A DNA stretch of 64,000 nucleotides from Rhizobium altiplani. GTDB lineage: Bacteria > Pseudomonadota > Alphaproteobacteria > Rhizobiales > Rhizobiaceae. Numbering within the stretch: the stretch's first letter is position 1; each line of letters opens with the position of its first letter. The stretch lies in NCBI RefSeq assembly GCF_001542405.1, contig NZ_LNCD01000051.1, forward strand, positions 1 to 64,000. Reading direction: 5' to 3'. Positions 39,535 to 48,577 of the stretch are shown here, piece by piece. A program made the position numbers and the translations under genes. The notes under the pieces are model-generated. The model was not told where the DNA came from. It saw only the letters and a list, made by a program, of their open reading frames with translations, and did not search any database.

Positions 39535-41393
39535 GCCATGGCCTTCCGCAGGTGCACCGTAAAGCAGGTTCCGTTCGCGTCGCTCGTCACGTCGATGCGG
39601 CCGCCATAGTCGGCCACGATGTCCTTGGAAATGACGAGGCCTAGACCCAAACCTCTTTCCTTGGACGTATTGAACGGCGTGAAAAGCGACTTGAGGATTT
39701 CAGGCGAAATCCCCGGGCCGTTATCGGCGACCTCGATTGCAACTTCGTCGCCCGTCTCTGTCACCGAGACGTAGACCTTCGCATCGGCTCGCCCGTCCAA
39801 GGCTTCCAAAGCATTCTGGAATAGGTTGATCAGGATCTGCTCAAGCCGGACCCGGTTGCCGAGCACGCATAGCCCCGCTGGAGGCGGCCGAATATCGAGT
39901 GCTTCCAGTTGTCCGGCAAAGCGGCTTTTCAGCAGAACAACCGCTCCGTCAATAACACTGAGCAATTCCACGGCCTCCGGCGCGACGCGGCCCTTGCGCG
40001 CAAATGCCTTCAACTCGTCGGTAATCGCTCCGATCCGTTCGGTGAGGCCGGCAATCGCCTCCAGGTTTTCGTCCACCGGATTCGTCTGCTTGCGTTCCAG
40101 AAAGACTCGGGCGTTGTCCGCATAGGCGCGGATGGTCGCGACCGGCTGGTTGATCTCGTGAGCCACGCCCGCCGCCACCTGGCCGAGGATCGCGAGCCGG
40201 TTCGCCTGCACCAGTTCCTGCTGCACGATCTGCAGCCTTGCTTCCGTTTCCCGGTGATCGGAGATTTCGGCCTGCAGACGGTCGCGCGCCCTGCTGAGAT
40301 CGTCGGTTCGCTCGACGACCCTTCGCTCCAGCTCCTCGCGCATGGCTTGTTCTTCCGCGATCTTGGTCGCGGCCGCCTGACGCCTCCATAGGAGAAACGC
40401 TGCGATGGCGAGAACGGGCAGAAGGACGGCAAGCGACAGTAGGCGCATTTCTCGAACGGACGCGGCGACCGGCGCATCGGTCGGTACCAGATACTCGAGA
40501 TGCCATGGGGTGGTGGGAACTGGCGTTGCTAGGCGCAAATATTCGCCTTCGCCACTGCCGGGAAGAACGGCGGAAACAAGCGAGGCCTCGGCATCGATCG
40601 GCCGGGGCCGCATGATAGGCAATTTCGCCAACGGCGCATCGCCGAACTGTTGGCTGTTGCGGATGGCGGCAAGCTCAGCCTCAGGCACTGGACCGTTGAT
40701 CATAAAACGCCAGGAGGGGATACTGGTGATCAGAACAACGCCGCGATTGTCGGTGACATAAACAGGACGATGCGTATCACGCCAATCGCTCTCAAGCTGG
40801 TCGAACTCGAGCTTGACGACCACGACGCCGAGGGGCGCCGCCGCACTGCCGACGCGGCGCGAAATATAGAGGCCAGGGCGCTTGCTGACACTGCCTAGGG
40901 CAAAATGCTCGGCGGTTCCGTCATCCATCGCCTTTCGGAAGTAATCGCGGAAGGCGTAGTCGTTGCCGACGAAACTGATGGGCTCCCGCCAGTTGCTCGA
41001 GGAGACAGCGATACCGTTGGGGCCAATGACGTAGAGCACCGCAGCCTGCGTTCCCGTGACGAGCCGCTCCAGCTTCCGGTTCAGGATGTCGATTGCATCG
41101 CTGTTTTTGGACGAGAGGCCATCGAGGACCTGCTGGTCCTCGGCAAGAAGCAGGGGCAGGGCGCGTGGCCTCTCCAGAACGGCGTTGAGCAGCGCCACCT
41201 TCAGGCTCGCATCGGTCCGGCTCTGGCTCACAATCGTATCGATGGCGGCGCGACGCCCATAGACGGTCGCGCCGAACAGAGTGGCAAGGATGAGCGCTGC
41301 CGAAACCGAAGCAAAGAGGATCCACGTTCGCCGTACCCGCCGGCTGGTACGGCGGAAGGAACCGAAATCCGATCTCGAAGAGGCCTGAATCAT
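39531..41393 (-). CDS. dctB: C4-dicarboxylate sensor histidine kinase DctB
   Basis: DctB senses C4-dicarboxylates in the periplasm and phosphorylates DctD. The 620-residue protein has a transmembrane helix near residues 23-45 and a periplasmic PDC-type sensor domain of about 270 residues. A second helix lies near 318-336, followed by a coiled-coil linker. The phospho-accepting histidine is H412 in [19 protein letters not shown]. The ATPase domain with ADNGPGIS and [12 protein letters not shown] is complete. It is divergent from dctA. Confidence 0.96.
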   Translation of the reverse strand: MIQASSRSDFGSFRRTSRRVRRTWILFASVSAALILATLFGATVYGRRAAIDTIVSQSRTDASLKVALLNAVLERPRALPLLLAEDQQVLDGLSSKNSDAIDILNRKLERLVTGTQAAVLYVIGPNGIAVSSSNWREPISFVGNDYAFRDYFRKAMDDGTAEHFALGSVSKRPGLYISRRVGSAAAPLGVVVVKLEFDQLESDWRDTHRPVYVTDNRGVVLITSIPSWRFMINGPVPEAELAAIRNSQQFGDAPLAKLPIMRPRPIDAEASLVSAVLPGSGEGEYLRLATPVPTTPWHLEYLVPTDAPVAASVREMRLLSLAVLLPVLAIAAFLLWRRQAAATKIAEEQAMREELERRVVERTDDLSRARDRLQAEISDHRETEARLQIVQQELVQANRLAILGQVAAGVAHEINQPVATIRAYADNARVFLERKQTNPVDENLEAIAGLTERIGAITDELKAFARKGRVAPEAVELLSVIDGAVVLLKSRFAGQLEALDIRPPPAGLCVLGNRVRLEQILINLFQNALEALDGRADAKVYVSVTETGDEVAIEVADNGPGISPEILKSLFTPFNTSKERGLGLGLVISKDIVADYGGRIDVTSDANGTCFTVHLRKAMA

Positions 41394-41403
41394 TGTTCAC
41401 CTT

Positions 41404-41419
41404 GTGCGTAATTCCGCAC
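41404..41419. promoter_or_regulatory. Probable DctD-binding dyad, site 1
   Basis: GTGCG (41404-41408) and CGCAC (41415-41419) form a perfect inverted repeat with a 6-nt spacer. It is about 140 nt upstream of the expected dctA start point, a normal distance for a sigma-54 enhancer. It lies only 10 nt upstream of the dctB ATG, so a bound protein could also affect dctBD. The assignment rests on context and symmetry. Confidence 0.65.
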
Positions 41420-41436
41420 TCACGTCAAATCAATTT

Positions 41437-41452
41437 GTGCGAAAATACGCTC
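41437..41452. promoter_or_regulatory. Probable DctD-binding dyad, site 2
   Basis: GTGCG (41437-41441) and CGCTC (41448-41452) repeat the dyad of site 1 with one mismatch and the same 6-nt spacer. The centre is 33 bp from site 1, three helical turns, so both face the same side of the DNA. Tandem DctD sites upstream of dctA are established in rhizobia. Confidence 0.6.
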
Positions 41453-41526
41453 ATATGTTCCGCTTCACGAGGTGGACGCACAAAAGACTATCGCGAAATC
41501 AATATCTTAATCGGGGTGCCGCAACT

Positions 41527-41542
41527 TGGCACGCATGTTGCA
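41527..41542 (+). promoter_or_regulatory. Sigma-54 promoter of dctA (-24/-12)
   Basis: TGGCACGCATGTTGCA matches the sigma-54 consensus TGGCAC-N5-TTGCA exactly, in the dctA direction. Transcription should begin near 41553, about 80 nt before the dctA ATG. Together with the upstream dyads this explains DctD-dependent control of dctA. Confidence 0.93.
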
Positions 41543-41632
41543 AAACCTCTGCAAACAGCCGCGTGGCTGTTGAATAGGTAACGCAATCGCCCCGGGAGGC
41601 CACCGTTGGTTTTGGGGCACATGGAGGACATC

Positions 41633-42967
41633 ATGGGTGCAGCACTTCCAGTCGCGCAGCCGCGCGGCAAGATTCCCTTCTATCGGCTTCTCTACGTGCA
41701 GGTTCTTGCCGCCATCTGTGCTGGTATCCTGCTCGGTCATTTCTATCCCGATATCGGCACGGCTCTGAAGCCGCTCGGCGACGCTTTCATCAAGCTCGTC
41801 AAAATGATCATCGCCCCCGTCATCTTCTTGACCGTCGCAACCGGCATCGCCGGCATGTCGGACCTGCAGAAGGTTGGACGCGTTGCCGGCAAGGCGATGC
41901 TATACTTCCTCGTCTTTTCGACGCTGGCATTGGCGGTCGGCCTGCTGGTGGCCAACGTGATACAACCGGGCGCCGGCATGCATATCGATCCGGCGACGCT
42001 GGATACCAAGGCCGTCGCAAGCTACGCGGAAAAGGCTCATGACTCGACCGTCACGGGCTTCCTGATGAACATTATCCCGAACACGATCGTCGGTGCCTTT
42101 GCCGACGGCGACATTCTTCAGGTGCTGTTCTTCTCCGTCCTGTTCGGTGTCGCGCTTGCCATGGTCGGCGATCGCGGTCGGCCGGTCGCTGACTTCCTGC
42201 AGTCATTGACGGTGCCGGTCTTCAAGCTGGTGGCGGTCCTGATGAAAGCAGCTCCGATCGGCGCTTTCGGCGCCATGGCGTTCACGATCGGCAAATACGG
42301 CATCGGCTCCATTGCAAACCTGGCAATGTTGATCGGCACCTTCTATCTGACGTCGCTGCTCTTCGTTCTGGTCGTTCTCGGTGCGGTTGCCCGCTACAAC
42401 GGGTTCTCGATCCTTGCGCTGATCCGCTACATCAAGGAAGAGCTACTGCTGGTGCTCGGTACGTCTTCTTCGGAAGCCGCGCTTCCGGGCCTCATGGCCA
42501 AGATGGAACAGGCAGGCTGCAAGCGCTCTGTCGTGGGTCTCGTCATTCCAACCGGCTATTCCTTCAATCTCGACGGCACGAACATCTATATGACGCTCGC
42601 AGCCCTCTTCATCGCTCAGGCAACGGACACGCCGCTGACCCTGGCAGACCAGATCCTGCTTCTGCTGGTCGCGATGCTGAGCTCCAAGGGCGCTGCCGGC
42701 ATCACCGGTGCCGGCTTCATTACGCTTGCCGCAACGCTCTCGGTAGTGCCCTCGGTTCCAGTGGCAGGTATGGCGCTAATCCTCGGTATCGACCGCTTCA
42801 TGTCGGAATGCCGCGCGCTGACCAACTTTGTCGGCAACGCGGTCGCGACGGTCGTCGTCGCCCGCTGGGAAAATGAGCTTGATCAGACGAGGTTTGCTGC
42901 TGCCATGGCCGGCAGGTTGCCTCCGGAACCGGTCGACGGTGTGCCGGCTCTGCAGGCTGCAGAATAA
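41633..42967 (+). CDS. dctA: C4-dicarboxylate transporter DctA
   Basis: DctA is a proton/sodium symporter for succinate, malate and fumarate (DAACS/glutamate-carrier family) in the inner membrane. The start at 41633 ([18 protein letters not shown]) has a perfectly placed TGGAGG; the upstream ATG at 41618 lies inside that site. It is 444 residues with eight helices and re-entrant loops. The substrate signature [13 protein letters not shown] and the NLDGTNIYM motif are clear. In rhizobia this carrier feeds bacteroids during nitrogen fixation. Confidence 0.97.
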   Translation: MGAALPVAQPRGKIPFYRLLYVQVLAAICAGILLGHFYPDIGTALKPLGDAFIKLVKMIIAPVIFLTVATGIAGMSDLQKVGRVAGKAMLYFLVFSTLALAVGLLVANVIQPGAGMHIDPATLDTKAVASYAEKAHDSTVTGFLMNIIPNTIVGAFADGDILQVLFFSVLFGVALAMVGDRGRPVADFLQSLTVPVFKLVAVLMKAAPIGAFGAMAFTIGKYGIGSIANLAMLIGTFYLTSLLFVLVVLGAVARYNGFSILALIRYIKEELLLVLGTSSSEAALPGLMAKMEQAGCKRSVVGLVIPTGYSFNLDGTNIYMTLAALFIAQATDTPLTLADQILLLLVAMLSSKGAAGITGAGFITLAATLSVVPSVPVAGMALILGIDRFMSECRALTNFVGNAVATVVVARWENELDQTRFAAAMAGRLPPEPVDGVPALQAAE

Positions 42968-43000
42968 CGCCAAACCGTAAGATGTTGGAAGCATGACAGA

Positions 43001-43034
43001 GAGGTCCGCGTTCTCCGGAACGCGGACCTCTTCC
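43001..43034. terminator. Terminator hairpin after dctA
   Basis: GAGGTCCGCGTT (43001-43012) pairs with AACGCGGACCTC (43019-43030), a perfect 12-bp stem with a 6-nt loop. The tail is TTCC on the plus strand, so termination may be partial. It lies between dctA and the convergent P450 gene and can serve both. Confidence 0.75.
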
Positions 43035-43043
43035 ATTGGTGCC

Positions 43044-44288
43044 CTACCAGGAGAGATCCAGCCGATCCAATCCGTGGAAGTGATAGACGTCCTTCACAAC
43101 AGGCGTACGGGCAAGCCTGAGCCCAGGTAGTCTCTCGAAGAGAATTGGCAGGACGACGTTCAGTTCGAGCCGAGCCAACGGCGCCCCGATGCAGAAGTGG
43201 ATACCCGCGCCAAAGGACAGGTTGGCGGCCTCATTGCGGTCAGGCTTGAACGTCAGCGGATCACTGAATTTAGTCGGGTCGAGATTGGCTGCCGCCAGAA
43301 TGAGGCTCACCTTGTCGCCGCGCTTGAACGAAATGCCGTCGATCTCGACGGTCTCCAACGCCCAGCGCTGGAAGATGTGGACCGGCGCACAGATACGCAG
43401 GGACTCTTCGACGGTTCGCTCGGTGGTGGCTTCGTCCTCGAAAAGATCGGCCGGATCGCGTCCGCTGTCCAGAATGATGCGCACCGAGTTGCCGATCTGG
43501 TGCACCGTCGCCTCGTGACCGGCATTGAGCAATACGATCGTCGTCGAAACGAGCTCGTCCTCTGTGAGATACTGGCCCTTGTGTTCGGTGTGGATCATGT
43601 GCGTCAGAAGGTCGTCCCGCGGGTTGGCGCGACGCTCGGCAATGACCGTCTTTACATAGTCCGAGAACTCCTTTGCAGCCCGTTCGGCGCCAACCTCGTC
43701 CTCGCGGGTGCGGCCGAAGAGGTACATGCGAATGTAGGCGTGCGACCACTTCAGGAGTTGCGGTCCCATTTCCTCCGGAATACCGATCATGCGGGCGATC
43801 ATCGTCACCGGAATGATGTCGGCAAATGCCGAAAGCAGCTCGACTTCGCTGTTTTTCTCGAAGCCGTCGATGAGTTTGTTGGCAAGCTCGGCGATCTCCG
43901 ACTTCATCTTCTCAACGTGACGAGAGACGAAGGCGCGATTGACGAGCGTTCGCAGGCGCGTGTGCTCAGGCGGCTCCAGTTCAAGCAGCGAGTATCGTTC
44001 CGCGAGATCGAAATTCGCCACGTGCTGTTCGGGCTCGGGAAGGTCGAGCTCTTCGCGGCTTGCGATGTGCAGGATCTGGCGGCCGAAGCGGCGATCGCGC
44101 AGCAGGCCGTTCACATGGTCATAGCCCGTGAAGAACCACTGCTTCTGCTGCTCCCAATAGAATGTGGGGCAATGCGCGTGCAGAGCGTCGTAGACGCTGT
44201 TCGGATCGCTGTAAAAGGCAGGATTGCTTGCGTCCAGCGAGACGTGGCGTGTGGAGGGGTCGATGGAAAGAAATGGTGGGATCATCAT
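43044..44288 (-). CDS. Cytochrome P450
   Basis: This is a soluble bacterial P450 of about 414 residues starting MMIPPFLSIDPSTR (44288 or 44285); the upstream frame is non-coding. The heme-ligand motif FGAGIHFCIGAPLARLE has its Cys at about residue 365. The I-helix reads LLNAGHEAT and the ExxR motif is ESLR. The substrate is unknown, and no ferredoxin or reductase gene is nearby. A diguanylate cyclase gene lies 43 nt upstream on the same strand. Confidence 0.92.
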   Translation of the reverse strand: MMIPPFLSIDPSTRHVSLDASNPAFYSDPNSVYDALHAHCPTFYWEQQKQWFFTGYDHVNGLLRDRRFGRQILHIASREELDLPEPEQHVANFDLAERYSLLELEPPEHTRLRTLVNRAFVSRHVEKMKSEIAELANKLIDGFEKNSEVELLSAFADIIPVTMIARMIGIPEEMGPQLLKWSHAYIRMYLFGRTREDEVGAERAAKEFSDYVKTVIAERRANPRDDLLTHMIHTEHKGQYLTEDELVSTTIVLLNAGHEATVHQIGNSVRIILDSGRDPADLFEDEATTERTVEESLRICAPVHIFQRWALETVEIDGISFKRGDKVSLILAAANLDPTKFSDPLTFKPDRNEAANLSFGAGIHFCIGAPLARLELNVVLPILFERLPGLRLARTPVVKDVYHFHGLDRLDLSW

Positions 44289-44331
44289 GCTTCGAGGCTT
44301 AGCGGATTTGCCAAGCCTCGAAAAGATAGGG

Positions 44332-45582
44332 TCAGCCTCTCGACAGCGATCCGACGCGGCGAAGCGCGTGAATTTGGTCGTCGAGTGTTGGAACCAGTTC
44401 GCCACTTGTTTGATCTGGCTGCGGAGGCGGTGGTGCCGCGGCTTCGGCTTCACCGAAGATGACGGTGCAGTTGCGGCCGGCTGCCTTTGCGGCATAGAGC
44501 GCCCGATCGGCTGCCGATACGAGCTTGTCCATGTTTGCCTCGATGGCTGAGGCAAGGGCAACACCGGTGCTGAACGTTGCCGGAACGATTGCGTCGCCGG
44601 TGCTTACGGGTACACGGCAAAACTCCGCCCGGATCGTCTCTGCCAGCGCTTCAGCTTCTGTCTGATCGGCGACGGTCGTGAACGCCGCAAACTCCTCGCC
44701 GCCCATGCGGCCGAAAGCTCCATCCGGCACGAATTGATTGGCCAATCGGGCAAACACCGTCAGCACCACGTCGCCGGCCTGATGGCCGAAACGGTCGTTG
44801 ACGCGCTTGAAGTGGTCGAGGTCGAAAAGCAACACGGCGACCTGGCGGTTACTGTTGAATGCACGCTCCCGGATGGCATCGAAGCGTCCGAAGAGGCCGC
44901 GTCGGTTCAGTACGCTAGTCAGAGAATCGGTGAGGCTGAGCATGCGAAGATACTTCTCCGAGCGCTCCATGATGACGAGGCAGGTGAGGGCGCACGCCAG
45001 GATGAGCAGGAAGCCCGTTGCCATCGCGGCGCTGCCCGCGAAGTTGACAGCCTCCGCATCAGTGGGGCCGAGGATTGCCATTGCCAGCGCCGTACCGAAG
45101 CACAGGACGCCCTGGATCACGAAGATGGCGCCGAGTTTACCTCTCGAGCCCTCGTTTTGCTTGCCTGCCATGCAGACCGCCATCGCGAGTGCCGTCGCGC
45201 CGGCGGCCGAGGCTAGATTGAAGAGAATGACACGATTGGTGTAGTCGTCGTTGACCCACGGCAGGAAGACGCCGCCCAGCCAGACGAGCGGTGGCAGCAA
45301 TGCCCACCATTCGAGCTTGCGACGATCAAGCGCGAGGTACCCCGCAACCCACGCGCTCTGCCCAGATAGCGCGATAGTGTTGGCGATCTCGATGGAAAGG
45401 ATGGCGGGTATCTGCCCGCGCAGGGCCGCCATTGCGAAACCCACGCCGCTAAGGAGAAAGCCCGTTCCCCAATAGAAATAGGCCTTGTTTCGGACATTGT
45501 GGCGCCAGGCCATGAACGCTACCAGCGCGAGCGTCATGGCTTCGGAGCACCAAATGGCTAATCCAGTTGTAACATTGAACAC
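44332..45582 (-). CDS. Membrane diguanylate cyclase (GGDEF)
   Basis: It makes cyclic di-GMP. The GTG at 45582 (VFNVTTGLAIWCSEAM) is chosen because AAGGGG lies 7 nt upstream, giving 416 residues. Six or seven hydrophobic helices fill the first 200 residues (a sensor of unknown signal). The GGDEF domain follows, with the active-site motif GGEEF at 294-298 and substrate loop FDLDHFKRVNDRFGH. No RxxD inhibitory site is obvious. The C-terminus is a proline-rich tail. It is probably active. Confidence 0.9.
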   Translation of the reverse strand: MFNVTTGLAIWCSEAMTLALVAFMAWRHNVRNKAYFYWGTGFLLSGVGFAMAALRGQIPAILSIEIANTIALSGQSAWVAGYLALDRRKLEWWALLPPLVWLGGVFLPWVNDDYTNRVILFNLASAAGATALAMAVCMAGKQNEGSRGKLGAIFVIQGVLCFGTALAMAILGPTDAEAVNFAGSAAMATGFLLILACALTCLVIMERSEKYLRMLSLTDSLTSVLNRRGLFGRFDAIRERAFNSNRQVAVLLFDLDHFKRVNDRFGHQAGDVVLTVFARLANQFVPDGAFGRMGGEEFAAFTTVADQTEAEALAETIRAEFCRVPVSTGDAIVPATFSTGVALASAIEANMDKLVSAADRALYAAKAAGRNCTVIFGEAEAAAPPPPQPDQTSGELVPTLDDQIHALRRVGSLSRG

Positions 45583-45962
45583 GGCAATACCCCTTGCATT
45601 GCGCGTATCCTTTCGGAAAAAACTGGCAACTTCATTAATTGTGCTTGCGCGCCACTGCATTTTTGTGCGGAGTTGTCTTTAGGCTTTCCTTTCTGTGAAT
45701 GAAGGGCAGTTGCGGGCGGATTCAGAATTCGTTTATCCTGATGCCGACAAAAGCTGTGCGACAGCGCGATCGCGGCCCGTTCCTCGAAACTATTTTGCTG
45801 GAATCAGCGTACATCGGGCGAAAAGTTGTTCGCCTTGCTCCGGTCCCTCTTCACGTTATCCATCGGCGCGTCTTGAAGAGGAGGGCAGGGAAGCTCTATG
45901 TAGGGATAAGGCATTTTCTTTGATTCCCGGCCATAGCCGGCAGACGTTGACAAAGGACGCAC
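45583..45962. other. Divergent intergenic region upstream of clpP
   Basis: These 380 nt between the diguanylate cyclase and clpP contain no supported gene. Notable are a 6-bp hairpin (45817-45822 with 45829-45834) and the clpP promoter candidate listed separately. Confidence 0.5.
45872..45901 (+). promoter_or_regulatory. Candidate clpP promoter
   Basis: CTTGAA (45872-45877) and CTATGT (45896-45901) are separated by 18 nt. The -35 element fits both the heat-shock factor RpoH and the housekeeping sigma of alphaproteobacteria; the -10 is closer to the housekeeping form. The position, about 60 nt upstream of the clpP ATG, is sensible. This is a pattern match only. Confidence 0.4.
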
Positions 45963-46592
45963 ATGAGAAACCCAGTCGATACCGCTATGGCCCTCGTGCC
46001 GATGGTCGTGGAACAGACCAATCGCGGTGAACGCTCCTACGACATCTATTCGCGCCTGCTCAAGGAACGCATCATCTTCCTGACTGGGCCTGTCGAGGAT
46101 CACATGGCGACGCTCGTTTGCGCCCAGCTCCTCTTCCTCGAGGCCGAAAACCCGAAGAAGGAAATTGCGCTCTACATCAATTCTCCAGGCGGCGTTGTGA
46201 CTGCCGGCATGGCGATCTACGACACGATGCAGTTCATCAAGCCAGCTGTCTCGACGCTCTGCATCGGCCAGGCTGCGTCCATGGGCTCGCTGCTGCTTGC
46301 TGCCGGCCACAAGGACATGCGTTTTGCCACCCCGAATTCCCGCATCATGGTGCATCAGCCATCGGGCGGCTTCCAGGGCCAGGCGTCTGACATCGAGCGT
46401 CACGCCCGCGATATTCTGAAGATGAAGCGCCGCCTGAACGAAGTTTACGTCAAGCATACAGGCCGCACCTATGAGGAAGTTGAAAAGACCCTTGACCGTG
46501 ACCACTTCATGGATGCGGACGAGGCCCAGACCTGGGGTGTCATCGACAAGGTCCTGACATCTCGCGTCGAGATGGAAGGTGATGCCGCCTAG
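45963..46592 (+). CDS. clpP: ATP-dependent Clp protease proteolytic subunit
   Basis: ClpP forms the 14-mer proteolytic chamber that works with ClpX or ClpA. It is 209 residues with the catalytic triad S106 ([10 protein letters not shown]), H131 (MVHQPSGG) and D180 (LDRDHFM). The 20-residue N-terminal part is the expected propeptide/axial-loop region. It lies upstream of clpX, lon and hupB. Confidence 0.97.
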   Translation: MRNPVDTAMALVPMVVEQTNRGERSYDIYSRLLKERIIFLTGPVEDHMATLVCAQLLFLEAENPKKEIALYINSPGGVVTAGMAIYDTMQFIKPAVSTLCIGQAASMGSLLLAAGHKDMRFATPNSRIMVHQPSGGFQGQASDIERHARDILKMKRRLNEVYVKHTGRTYEEVEKTLDRDHFMDADEAQTWGVIDKVLTSRVEMEGDAA

Positions 46593-46691
46593 TGAGAAGT
46601 AGGGATGGTGTTGTATCCGCCACAGTTCTATCTCATTTGTGATCGAACAAGGGAAGAAACCCGGTGGCGGGTGCGGCAATCTCAAGTATTA

Positions 46692-46721
46692 ATGCTATGT
46701 TGAATTTTTATGACATAGCAT
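46692..46721. repeat. AT-rich inverted repeat between clpP and clpX
   Basis: ATGCTATGT (46692-46700) and ACATAGCAT (46713-46721) form a perfect 9-bp inverted repeat with a 12-nt AT-rich centre. It lies about 165 nt upstream of the clpX ATG within a 293-nt gap that holds no gene. It has the look of an operator or of a promoter-proximal hairpin; no T-run follows. Confidence 0.5.
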
Positions 46722-46885
46722 CGGCAGTCGAAGGGGAGTTCGTTGCCGCCGGAGCCAGGACAGCATAGTTTGGACCGGTTCGTACCCCTTAAACGGCCTT
46801 GGCCGGCTGGGCTCCAAGCGTGGAGCAGGCCAATGAGTGGACCGTTATTTCACCTTGAAATGCGGCGTGCTGGAAGGAAAGTGAT

Positions 46886-48163
46886 ATGAGCAAGGTCAGC
46901 GGCAGCAACGGCGGCGACTCCAAAAACACCCTCTATTGTTCGTTCTGCGGAAAGAGCCAGCACGAAGTCCGGAAGCTTATCGCCGGACCGACCGTTTTCA
47001 TCTGCGATGAATGCGTCGAATTGTGCATGGACATCATCCGCGAGGAAAACAAATCCTCGATGGTCAAGTCCCGTGACGGCGTTCCCACGCCCCAGGACAT
47101 CATCAAGGTCCTCGATGAATATGTCATCGGCCAGCGTCAGGCGAAGAAGATCCTGTCGGTTGCCGTTCACAACCACTACAAGCGCCTCGCACACGCCTCC
47201 AAGAACGGCGAAGTCGAGTTGGCGAAGTCGAACATCATGCTGGTCGGACCGACCGGTTGCGGCAAGACCTATCTTGCACAGACGCTCGCTCGCATCATCG
47301 ACGTTCCCTTCACGATGGCCGATGCGACGACGCTGACGGAAGCCGGCTATGTCGGTGAGGATGTCGAAAACATCATCCTGAAGCTGCTGCAGGCTGCCGA
47401 CTACAATGTCGAGCGCGCCCAGCGCGGCATCGTCTACATCGACGAAGTCGACAAGATCTCCCGCAAGTCCGACAACCCGTCGATCACCCGCGACGTGTCG
47501 GGCGAGGGCGTGCAGCAGGCGCTTCTGAAGATCATGGAAGGCACGGTTGCCTCGGTGCCCCCGCAGGGCGGCCGCAAGCATCCGCAGCAGGAATTCCTGC
47601 AGGTCGACACCACGAACATCCTGTTCATCTGCGGTGGCGCATTCGCCGGTCTTGACAAGATCATTTCCGCTCGCGGCGAGAAGACCTCGATCGGCTTCGG
47701 TGCAACGGTTAAGGCCCCGGACGACCGTCGTGTCGGCGAAGTCTTGCGCGAACTGGAGCCGGAAGATCTGGTCAAGTTCGGCCTCATCCCGGAATTCATC
47801 GGCCGTCTGCCGGTCCTGGCGACGCTCGAGGATCTCGACGAGGATGCGCTGATCCAGATCCTGTCGGAGCCGAAGAACGCGCTGATCAAGCAGTACCAGC
47901 GACTGTTCGAGATGGAAGACGTGGAACTCACCTTCCACGAGGACGCTCTTCGCGAGATCGCCCGCAAGGCGATCATTCGCAAGACTGGTGCCCGCGGCCT
48001 TCGTTCGATCATGGAAAAGATCCTTCTCGACACGATGTTCGAACTGCCGGCGCTGGAAGGCGTACGCGAAGTCGTCATCTCCGAGGAAGTGGCGCGCGGC
48101 TCCGCCCGTCCGCTTTACATCTACGCCGATCGTCAAGATGAGAAGGCCAACGCTTCCGCGTGA
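46886..48163 (+). CDS. clpX: ClpX unfoldase (AAA+ subunit of ClpXP)
   Basis: ClpX recognises, unfolds and feeds substrates to ClpP; in alphaproteobacteria ClpXP controls the cell cycle through CtrA. It is 425 residues. The N-terminal zinc domain has C18, C21, C40 and C43. Walker A is GPTGCGKT at 121-128 and Walker B is [10 protein letters not shown]. The pore loop GYVGEDVEN and the IGF-type loop region are present. Confidence 0.98.
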   Translation: MSKVSGSNGGDSKNTLYCSFCGKSQHEVRKLIAGPTVFICDECVELCMDIIREENKSSMVKSRDGVPTPQDIIKVLDEYVIGQRQAKKILSVAVHNHYKRLAHASKNGEVELAKSNIMLVGPTGCGKTYLAQTLARIIDVPFTMADATTLTEAGYVGEDVENIILKLLQAADYNVERAQRGIVYIDEVDKISRKSDNPSITRDVSGEGVQQALLKIMEGTVASVPPQGGRKHPQQEFLQVDTTNILFICGGAFAGLDKIISARGEKTSIGFGATVKAPDDRRVGEVLRELEPEDLVKFGLIPEFIGRLPVLATLEDLDEDALIQILSEPKNALIKQYQRLFEMEDVELTFHEDALREIARKAIIRKTGARGLRSIMEKILLDTMFELPALEGVREVVISEEVARGSARPLYIYADRQDEKANASA

Positions 48164-48201
48164 CCTTAGAGATATCTTTACGATACGAACTGTGAATTTG
48201 A

Positions 48202-48234
48202 GGGGCTTGCCGTCGGCAGGCCCCTTTCTATTTC
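48202..48234 (+). terminator. Intrinsic terminator after clpX
   Basis: GGGGCTTGCC (48202-48211) pairs with GGCAGGCCCC (48215-48224), one wobble and a GTC loop, followed by a T-rich tail (TTTCTATTTC). It lies 38 nt after the clpX stop. Confidence 0.85.
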
Positions 48235-48489
48235 AAAACCAGTGCACGACCCTGATAAATCTTGCTAAAGAGGTCTGAAACCACCTCTGTTGCCGTTGCG
48301 GATTCCCCCGCCCTTGGCAATTATGGAATGATTCCGTTGGTGTGTTTTAGGTCTTGTGTTTTAGCCGCTTCGGAAGTGGTAGCCGCTGACTTGGCACGGC
48401 GCTCCAGAATGAAGGTATTCCGTTGTAGCATAGCTGTCATGTCCAGGGGGACACCGGCCATGGCGCAGCTTGAAAAGCATAATCAGAAC

Positions 48490-48558
48490 CTCCACTTGTT
48501 GTCTCAAGTGGAGTGCGGCCCGGTTCTAGTGGCCGCGCCAGAAGAGCCCGGAAACGGG
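48490..48558 (+). promoter_or_regulatory. Three consecutive hairpins upstream of lon
   Basis: Stem 1: CTCCACTTG (48490-48498) with CAAGTGGAG (48505-48513), perfect. Stem 2: GCGGCC (48515-48520) with GGCCGC (48531-48536). Stem 3: CCCG (48547-48550) with CGGG (48555-48558) closing a GAAA tetraloop. They end 19 nt before the lon ATG and leave its GGAAAGG ribosome-binding site free. This could be a structured leader that adjusts lon mRNA stability, if transcription starts upstream of it. Confidence 0.45.
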
Positions 48559-48577
48559 ACGATGGAAAGGAAATAAA

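Larger units (their letters stand above)
48164..48577. other. Intergenic region upstream of lon
   Basis: The 414 nt between clpX and lon carry the clpX terminator and three hairpins near the lon start, listed separately. A 104-codon open frame (48262-48576) has no family pattern or ribosome-binding site. A CTTGAA at 48469-48474 could be a heat-shock -35 element, but the -10 side is poor. Confidence 0.5.

Noticed and set aside
43044..44564. Longer P450 start at 44564
   Set aside because: The extra 92 residues lie over the end of the diguanylate cyclase gene and do not resemble P450 sequence.
48469..48497. Heat-shock (RpoH) promoter for lon
   Set aside because: CTTGAA is a good -35, but the sequence 17-18 nt later (CCACTT/CACTTG) does not match the CCCATNT-type -10 well enough to call.
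48262..48576. 104-codon open frame upstream of lon
   Set aside because: No family pattern, poor start context, and it overlaps the hairpins; more likely leader or promoter DNA.
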